Shown here piece after piece: positions 59,359 through 64,000 of a DNA stretch of 64,000 nucleotides. Source of the stretch: UBA6776 sp964636785. GTDB taxonomy: Bacteria > Bdellovibrionota > Bdellovibrionia > Bdellovibrionales > UBA1609. Below the pieces are notes generated by a model. It was not told the DNA's origin. It did no database searches and was given only the letters and a program-made list of their open reading frames with translations. How positions within the stretch are numbered: position 1 is the first letter of the stretch; every line of letters begins with the position of its first letter. The stretch is from the NCBI GenBank assembly GCA_964636785.1, contig CAZWVK010000002.1, positions 1-64,000 on the forward strand. The letters are read 5' to 3'. A program made the translations under genes and the position numbers.

Positions 59359-61154
59359 TAGAGATTTTCTCTCAATTTCGCCTTTTGTTCCAAATCGATT
59401 CTTAAATACTTAGTATCGCCATTCAAAATAGCATGTGTTTTAAAATTCTTCAGCCAGCCATGATAGGGGACGTAACCCTTTCGATGAATGCTCGTGATCC
59501 AAGGAAGCTCCTCAACAAAAATCTTCTTCATCTCTGTATAGAGCTTGGTTCTCTCAGGACCAGGTGGGAGCCTTAGGGCTTTTTCATAAAGTTCATCAAA
59601 TTTCTTATTTTTGAAATTGGATCCGTTCGGACCAGGACTTTCATTTGGACCATAAAGAAGTTGAAGAAAGTTCTCCGCATCCGGATAGTCGGCCGACCAC
59701 GCAATACCCCACATCTGAGCTCTTTTATCACGAATCTTATCTGTGAATTGCGGCCAAGATGTTGCGCTGATCTTTAAATTGATTCCAATAGCAGCAAGAT
59801 TTTGTTGAACATACTCGGCCATTTGACGTGCAGTTGTGGAGTTGGTTGTCGAGTATTCGATTGTTGGAAGACCCTTACCACCTGGGTATCCTGCTTTTTC
59901 CAAATAGGATTTTGCAGCATCCAGATCGAATTTTTTGTAAGGATTTACAAAGTCTTTTGAGTAGCCATCAATGCCTGGTGGAATTAGGCTATGAGCGGTA
60001 ATTCCGCGACCGTTATAGAATTTTTCTAAAAGAGTGTCGGTATCCATCGCATGTGAAATGGCTTTACGCAAATTTAAATTTTTACCGAGGACGGGATCCA
60101 GCATATTGAATGCTGTGTAGGTGACGTCTGGCTCCTCACTGATATTGAGCTTCATTCCTTTTTTAGTAAACTCTTCGGCCAAAGCGTCGCCTTTTACAGA
60201 GGAATCAAAGTTATCTTTAGGGATTCCAGTAAAATCCAGATCACCTCTTAAGAAATTTAGCCAACGAGGTTGGTCTTCAATGATTTCATGAAAAACCACC
60301 TTATCAACAAACGGCAGATCTTTTCCGGCGTCTTCAAGAAGACCATTCTCTTCGTCACCAGCTTCACCTTCGGTTGGATATTTTCCGCCATGCCATGCTG
60401 GATTCTTAACAAGAACGACTTTGCTGTTTCTGGTCCAGGACTCGAGCTTATAAGGGCCTGTTCCGACGGGATGGTTAAGGAATTCCTTGTCATACTTTTC
60501 GACAGCTTCTCTCGCCACTGGAGCTGAGTAAGGCATCGCTAAAACATAATGAAGTTGGAAATAGGGTCCGGTTAGCTTCACGACCAGTGTTTCATCATCG
60601 GGAGCTTGAAGACCTTCAACTGGAGTGTCGTAATCCACTTCGCCTTTTCCGACTTTCTCTCTCCATTCATTAAGACCTTTGATCTTTCCATCAAAGATCC
60701 AAAAGCCATCGCTGGCGTTTCTTGGATCAGCAAGGCGCTTCCAAGCATAAATAAAATCCGCTGCTTTTAATTCGCGACCTTTTCCTTCTGGAAAGGCCTC
60801 GTCATCATGAAAGCGAACTCCCTTTTTAATTTTAAAGGTGTGAGTCAGTCCATCTTTGGAAACCGTCGGCATCTCTCGCGCCAGCAAAGGCTCAAGTTCT
60901 AAAGGGCGCTTTAAATAATGATATTGAAGAAGTGTTTCATACATATTTGAAATCACTTGGTTGCTGTAAAGATCAGAAGCAAAAATCGGGTCCATACCTT
61001 TAAGATTTGCTGTGAGAGCGCGATTGAGGGAGTTCTCATTTCCAGAAGATTTTTTTGTGCATCCAGAAAGTCCAATAACAGCAAACAAAGCTGCAAAGAG
61101 AAGTGAGAAAAGAGCACGGTTTTTCGATACTTGGGTTGAAGCAGCAATATTCAT
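59358..61154 (-). CDS. oppA: Oligopeptide ABC transporter substrate-binding lipoprotein (OppA type)
   Basis: The protein has 598 residues from ATG 61154, which has GGAGGA upstream; a longer frame to 61223 lacks a site. The lipoprotein signal is ALFAVIGLSGC (Cys near 31). Family 5 features: LNRALTANLKGMDPIFASD, LEPLLAREMPTVSKDGLTHT, ELKAADFIYAWKRLADPR, LNLRKAISHAMD and AWSADYPDAENFLQLLYGPN. It binds peptides for the OppBC channel. The insert with acidic residues (GEAGDEENGLLEDAGKDLP, about 270-290) is a loop. Regulation is not visible. Confidence 0.92.
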   Translation of the reverse strand: MNIAASTQVSKNRALFSLLFAALFAVIGLSGCTKKSSGNENSLNRALTANLKGMDPIFASDLYSNQVISNMYETLLQYHYLKRPLELEPLLAREMPTVSKDGLTHTFKIKKGVRFHDDEAFPEGKGRELKAADFIYAWKRLADPRNASDGFWIFDGKIKGLNEWREKVGKGEVDYDTPVEGLQAPDDETLVVKLTGPYFQLHYVLAMPYSAPVAREAVEKYDKEFLNHPVGTGPYKLESWTRNSKVVLVKNPAWHGGKYPTEGEAGDEENGLLEDAGKDLPFVDKVVFHEIIEDQPRWLNFLRGDLDFTGIPKDNFDSSVKGDALAEEFTKKGMKLNISEEPDVTYTAFNMLDPVLGKNLNLRKAISHAMDTDTLLEKFYNGRGITAHSLIPPGIDGYSKDFVNPYKKFDLDAAKSYLEKAGYPGGKGLPTIEYSTTNSTTARQMAEYVQQNLAAIGINLKISATSWPQFTDKIRDKRAQMWGIAWSADYPDAENFLQLLYGPNESPGPNGSNFKNKKFDELYEKALRLPPGPERTKLYTEMKKIFVEELPWITSIHRKGYVPYHGWLKNFKTHAILNGDTKYLRIDLEQKAKLRENL

Positions 61155-61215
61155 GAAGGTCCTCCAAAAGATAGAATGTTGTGTAGCGTTAAGGGCGGGG
61201 GCTGTCAATGATTGC

Positions 61216-61890
61216 TCACTCAAGGCCGCTTCGCAAAACAGTTAATAAATCCTTAAAATCATCAATATGGTTATGCGCTCCTAAGGCTAATAATTGCTGA
61301 ATTGGCGTGTAGCCAAAGCTAACAGCAATAGAGAAGCTACCAGCCGCATGTGCGCCCTCAATATCGGGTGTTCCATCTCCCACAATAACGGCCTCGGATG
61401 GATGTACTTGCGCAGCATCTATGGCCAAAAGCAGCGGCGCTTTATCGGGCTTCATCGTCGGAAGAGTGTCACCTCCGATAATTTTCACCCATGGCAGCTG
61501 ATCCAATTGCAATTTTTTTAAGATGGGATGAATGAGATCTTCTCGCTTATTGGAAACAATGGCGATTTTGTACTCACCTTGAACACTTTGAGAAAATAAA
61601 AAATCTTTCGCACCTGGAAATAATTGAGGCGAGTTCAAAAAAACAGAGCGATATATTTCAAGAAACTCGTTTGTCAGTTGGAGTTCTTTCTCAAGGCTCT
61701 CACGAGCCTCTGGAAAAAAATCGAATAAAAGATTTTTAAGGCCGGTGCCAATGTCCTGTCGAATCACTTCAGGAGCAAGGGGTGGGTGACCATATTTGAG
61801 CAACAACTGATTGGTCGCTAAAACGAGATCGGAAGCGGTGTCGACAAGAGTGCCGTCAAAATCGAACATCACGAGCTTAATTTTGTTCAC
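61216..61890 (-). CDS. HAD phosphatase, phosphoglycolate phosphatase-like
   Basis: The protein has 224 residues. The nucleophile motif is MFDFDGTLVDTASDL, motif II IAIVSNKRED, the Lys TMKPDKAPL, and motif IV VIVGDGTPDIEGAHAAG (GDG instead of the usual GDS). The order and size match Gph/PGP of the HAD subfamily IA, which hydrolyses 2-phosphoglycolate left from DNA end repair. Other small phosphate substrates are possible. It lies downstream of the opp operon region but in a separate unit, divergent from the O-methyltransferase gene. Confidence 0.85.
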   Translation of the reverse strand: MNKIKLVMFDFDGTLVDTASDLVLATNQLLLKYGHPPLAPEVIRQDIGTGLKNLLFDFFPEARESLEKELQLTNEFLEIYRSVFLNSPQLFPGAKDFLFSQSVQGEYKIAIVSNKREDLIHPILKKLQLDQLPWVKIIGGDTLPTMKPDKAPLLLAIDAAQVHPSEAVIVGDGTPDIEGAHAAGSFSIAVSFGYTPIQQLLALGAHNHIDDFKDLLTVLRSGLE

Positions 61891-61943
61891 GAACGAAACT
61901 TTAATCGATACAACGCGGAAGTCACTTTTTTTCTGGAGTAATT

Positions 61944-62594
61944 ATGAGATACGAAACGCCTGAATCGAAATACATGGCCAAATACTTCACCGTCAGCGAT
62001 CCACTTCTTGAACAGCTGAAAAGCAGATTACAGAATGAAGATTTGGACTTCATGTCTGTTTCACCGGTTGAGGCGCGATATCTTCAGTTTTTCGTAAGTT
62101 CATTTCAGGTGAAGACGATTGTTGAGATCGGAAGTTTGATTGGGTATTCAGCGCTCGCAATGGCAATGAAGCTTCCTGCAGACGGAAAGATCTATTGCTT
62201 TGAAAAAGAAAAAGCTCGCGCACAGCAGATCTCACAAAACTTTGCGATGGCGGCACTCAAATGCAGTCACGAGGTTTTTTCTGGGGAGGCATTGCCTGCA
62301 TTGAACGGAATTGAGGAAGACGGCCCTTTTGATTTGGTCTTTATTGATGCAAATAAAAATGGATATCTCGAATATTTGGATTGGGCGGAAGCCAATACGA
62401 AATCGGGTTCCATCATAATCGGCGATAATACGTTTTTATTTGGAGCCTTGTGGGGGGACTCTCGCTCTCAGAATGTGAGCGAGAAACAAATAAATACAAT
62501 GAATCAGTTCAATGAGCGAATCGCTGATTCGAGGAAATATGATTCAATTATGATTCCTACTCTCGAGGGAATGACAATCGGGCGGCGAATCTAA
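61944..62594 (+). CDS. SAM-dependent O-methyltransferase (COMT-like)
   Basis: The protein has 216 residues. VEIGSLIGYSALAMAMKLP is the SAM motif I, CFEKEKARAQQISQNF motif II, FDLVFIDANKNGYLEYLDW carries the metal-binding Asp pair, and GSIIIGDNTFLFGALWGD the third ligand region. This is the catechol O-methyltransferase/caffeoyl-CoA-like family of bacterial class I enzymes that need Mg2+. The substrate is unknown. Its start ATG 61944 has GGAGTAATT upstream. It ends 4 bp before the convergent exported protein gene. Confidence 0.88.
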   Translation: MRYETPESKYMAKYFTVSDPLLEQLKSRLQNEDLDFMSVSPVEARYLQFFVSSFQVKTIVEIGSLIGYSALAMAMKLPADGKIYCFEKEKARAQQISQNFAMAALKCSHEVFSGEALPALNGIEEDGPFDLVFIDANKNGYLEYLDWAEANTKSGSIIIGDNTFLFGALWGDSRSQNVSEKQINTMNQFNERIADSRKYDSIMIPTLEGMTIGRRI

Positions 62595-62598
62595 AGAA

Positions 62599-63075
62599 TT
62601 ATTTCACAAGATCAATGATGGAATATCCATCTTCTCTGAGATCGACGATTTCATCGATTCGCTCAAGAGTGGAATTGAGTCCAATGCGATCCAGATCCGC
62701 TCTTAGACAAGCTTCAAAATCTTCCACATAAGGATTGGGATGAAGCTCATCTGACACCACGGAATCCCACGTGAACTGTGAGTTTTTAAGATCTTCCTGA
62801 AGCTGTTTTGGATTCTGCACGGAAACTTGTGAGATCACCTTAGCAACTTTAAAAACCACCTTAGGATCCGTGACGATGATCTTATTAAAATGAAGTGGAA
62901 GCTTATCCTGTTGGGAATAAGGTCTTAAAATAACAGCATAGGCATTGATTCGGCCGCTGAATTCACGAAATGAAAGCTGAGAAAGCTCGCCACAAAATGA
63001 AGTTGTAACCGCGGCGTGAACGAAGTTCGTCGAAAAAGTTAGGGTCGCCGCTGTAAGTATTAATAAATTTTTCAT
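62599..63075 (-). CDS. Exported protein of unknown function
   Basis: The protein has 158 residues. A signal peptide (MKNLLILTAATLTFSTNFVH, cut after AHA-type VHAA) precedes a domain with two Cys residues (SFCGEL near the mature N-terminus and FEACLRAD near 128) that could form a disulfide. The body has alternating strand and helix segments (KIIVTDPKVVFKVAKVIS). I recognise no family. ATG 63075 has a GGGGGAC site. It follows the alpha/beta hydrolase gene by 30 bp on the same strand and may be co-transcribed. Confidence 0.7.
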   Translation of the reverse strand: MKNLLILTAATLTFSTNFVHAAVTTSFCGELSQLSFREFSGRINAYAVILRPYSQQDKLPLHFNKIIVTDPKVVFKVAKVISQVSVQNPKQLQEDLKNSQFTWDSVVSDELHPNPYVEDFEACLRADLDRIGLNSTLERIDEIVDLREDGYSIIDLVK

Positions 63076-63105
63076 GATGTCCCCCGTAGAAAGACGGGAT
63101 TAGCC

Positions 63106-63903
63106 TTATCTTTTGAAAGTTTCAAGAAAAGAGCTGTGATTTTGCAAAAAGGTAAGAACTACCGACTGATAACGTGACGCATCAGTCTTGATGGCGTCGA
63201 GGTGATTGGAGTGAGCAAAAGTCTCGCTCTCGACTCTTAAGCTGTTGGGAAGGCTAAAGAAATCGGAAACGGCGTGAGCTGGAACAAGACGATCCTGGCC
63301 CGCCCGCAAACTGAGTGTTGGAACCTGCCTATTATTTATGCGTAGCCATCGTCTCATCCGAGTGCGGTAGAAAACGCCGCCAAAGAATAAGAAACCAAAT
63401 GTATTAAAGAAAAGAATAGAAAAGAAATTGGACCGTTTGGCCTCGTATTTTGAATAGTTCCAGAAGCACTGCCACACTTTTAAAAACGGCCCGCAATCAC
63501 AAACCCAGGCCTGAATGTCTTGTCTTTTTTTGGGTCCAAGACATCCGACCACAGCTGTCGAAGGGGAAGATAACGAATAGATGATTTTCGGACCAGGGAT
63601 CTGATTCAGAATCTCATTCAGTTCATCCGTCCAAATTGAAATAAAACTCCTTGGGACTTTGAGATAATTTTTAAATAGCCGGAGTAGGCGCTGATTCGGA
63701 GAGTGAGTGGCCTTTGATGAGTTGTAGTGAAGGTTAAATATGACACAGTCATAGCCCGCAGCAAGGACCATCTCCTGATGCCGTCGAGTGCTTCGTTTTT
63801 GTCCACCAAAGTGATGGACGAAAACTATCACTTCATTAAATCGCTTTGAAGGGGCCTTTCGGTATTCCCCTTCATAAGGCAGGTTTTCAAATTTCTCACT
63901 CAT
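63106..63903 (-). CDS. Alpha/beta hydrolase-like protein with altered nucleophile elbow
   Basis: The protein has 265 residues. FNEVIVFVHHFGGQKRST is the oxyanion strand (HG-type motif as HHFGG). DCVIFNLHYNSS follows. The nucleophile elbow reads YSLSSPSTA where GxSxG is expected. The acid/His part is RAGQDRLVPAHAV (Asp) and FAHSNHLDAI (His). The fold looks clear; catalysis depends on whether one of the Ser residues in the elbow is used. A hydrophobic stretch (FFSILFFNTFGFLFFGGVFY, about 172-191) is likely a membrane-touching cap. The start ATG overlaps the stop of the upstream partial gene. Confidence 0.7.
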   Translation of the reverse strand: MSEKFENLPYEGEYRKAPSKRFNEVIVFVHHFGGQKRSTRRHQEMVLAAGYDCVIFNLHYNSSKATHSPNQRLLRLFKNYLKVPRSFISIWTDELNEILNQIPGPKIIYSLSSPSTAVVGCLGPKKRQDIQAWVCDCGPFLKVWQCFWNYSKYEAKRSNFFSILFFNTFGFLFFGGVFYRTRMRRWLRINNRQVPTLSLRAGQDRLVPAHAVSDFFSLPNSLRVESETFAHSNHLDAIKTDASRYQSVVLTFLQNHSSFLETFKR

Positions 63904-64000
63904 CTATAGGAAGAATGTGAACTGGTAAAACGAGTTTCACGAGTCACGTCCTGATCTTCAAGAACCTTTCGTGAAACCTGCAAAGTTTCAAGAGCAGTTT
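63900..64000 (-). CDS. 3' end of an unidentified gene
   Basis: An open frame enters from the right edge on the minus strand and ends at a TGA that overlaps the ATG of the hydrolase gene (ATGA). The visible 32 residues read TALETLQVSRKVLEDQDVTR and then a Ser/Thr-rich tail ending SSYR. The overlap, the same pattern as in the window's operons, is the main reason to call it. No domain can be assigned from so short a piece. Confidence 0.45.
   Translation of the reverse strand, partial: TALETLQVSRKVLEDQDVTRETRFTSSHSSYR

Noticed and set aside
63934..63977. Inverted repeat GTTTCACGA/TCGTGAAAC near the right edge
   Set aside because: It lies within the reading frame of the partial gene, has a long 26-nt loop and no T tract; probably chance.

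Overview
The window looks like a chromosomal segment of a Gram-negative bacterium of the Bdellovibrio type (Bdellovibrionota; inference from overall gene content and style, not from a marker gene). It has moderate AT content, very dense coding with many 1-26 nt overlaps between consecutive genes, lipopolysaccharide heptose synthesis, several exported peptidases and a secreted HNH nuclease, two peptide-importer gene sets and many two-component signalling proteins. No rRNA, tRNA, CRISPR array or prophage was seen. One clear structured RNA, the SRP RNA, lies at the left edge.

Layout. 1-253: start of dnaX and the SRP RNA gene (ffs), minus strand. 455-2851: a small accessory patch with a GNAT acetyltransferase and a DUF222-like/HNH endonuclease, partitioned by four copies of a short GC-rich palindromic repeat. 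2886-4663: SrkA-type kinase and a YgjP-type metallopeptidase. 4582-9174: an unbroken minus-strand operon, panG-panB-panC-coaBC-coaX-panD, which covers pantothenate synthesis and the first steps to CoA. 9299-14125: an anchored protein of unknown role, a HAD 5'-nucleotidase, a rhodanese, homogentisate dioxygenase and RibD. 14151-21551: a six-gene signalling block that combines a partner-switching trio (sensor PP2C phosphatase, HATPase, STAS) with a CheA-like kinase, a CheY-like receiver and a receiver-DUF4388-J-like-TPR protein.

21516-24981: TrmJ-like methyltransferase, a long aromatic amino acid hydroxylase and RfaD. 25024-28036: a divergent SelO-like pseudokinase with an ATP-grasp-like partner, whose ribosome binding site sits inside a terminator-like hairpin. 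28058-31352: peroxiredoxin, exonuclease III, a long hairpin repeat, a zinc-finger-less DksA-like protein with a structured leader, and an agmatinase-like ureohydrolase. 31498-35201: peptide-binding protein and two permeases without an ATPase, followed by a 380 bp repeat-rich gap. 35586-39342: M1 aminopeptidase lipoprotein and an anchored protein. 39339-45774: operon leuS-speA-deoxyhypusine-synthase-like-glycosyltransferase. 45831-51954: oligopeptidase B, a receiver-GGDEF protein, a secreted HNH nuclease, gamma-glutamyltransferase and TrmB. 51951-55805: lipoprotein, ferredoxin, SDR, TrxB and a receiver. 55817-61154: a complete oligopeptide ABC transporter. 61216-64000: Gph-like phosphatase, O-methyltransferase, exported protein, alpha/beta hydrolase and the end of one more gene.

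Functionally, peptide and amino acid use recurs (two peptide importers, three peptidases, aromatic amino acid hydroxylase and homogentisate dioxygenase, arginine decarboxylase, ureohydrolase), as expected for a protein-consuming or predatory life style. The parts most likely to hold undescribed biology are the 14-21 kb signalling block, the SelO-like/ATP-grasp pair, the arginine decarboxylase/deoxyhypusine-synthase-like pair and three unrelated palindromic repeat families. All assignments are by eye from motifs; no database search was possible.
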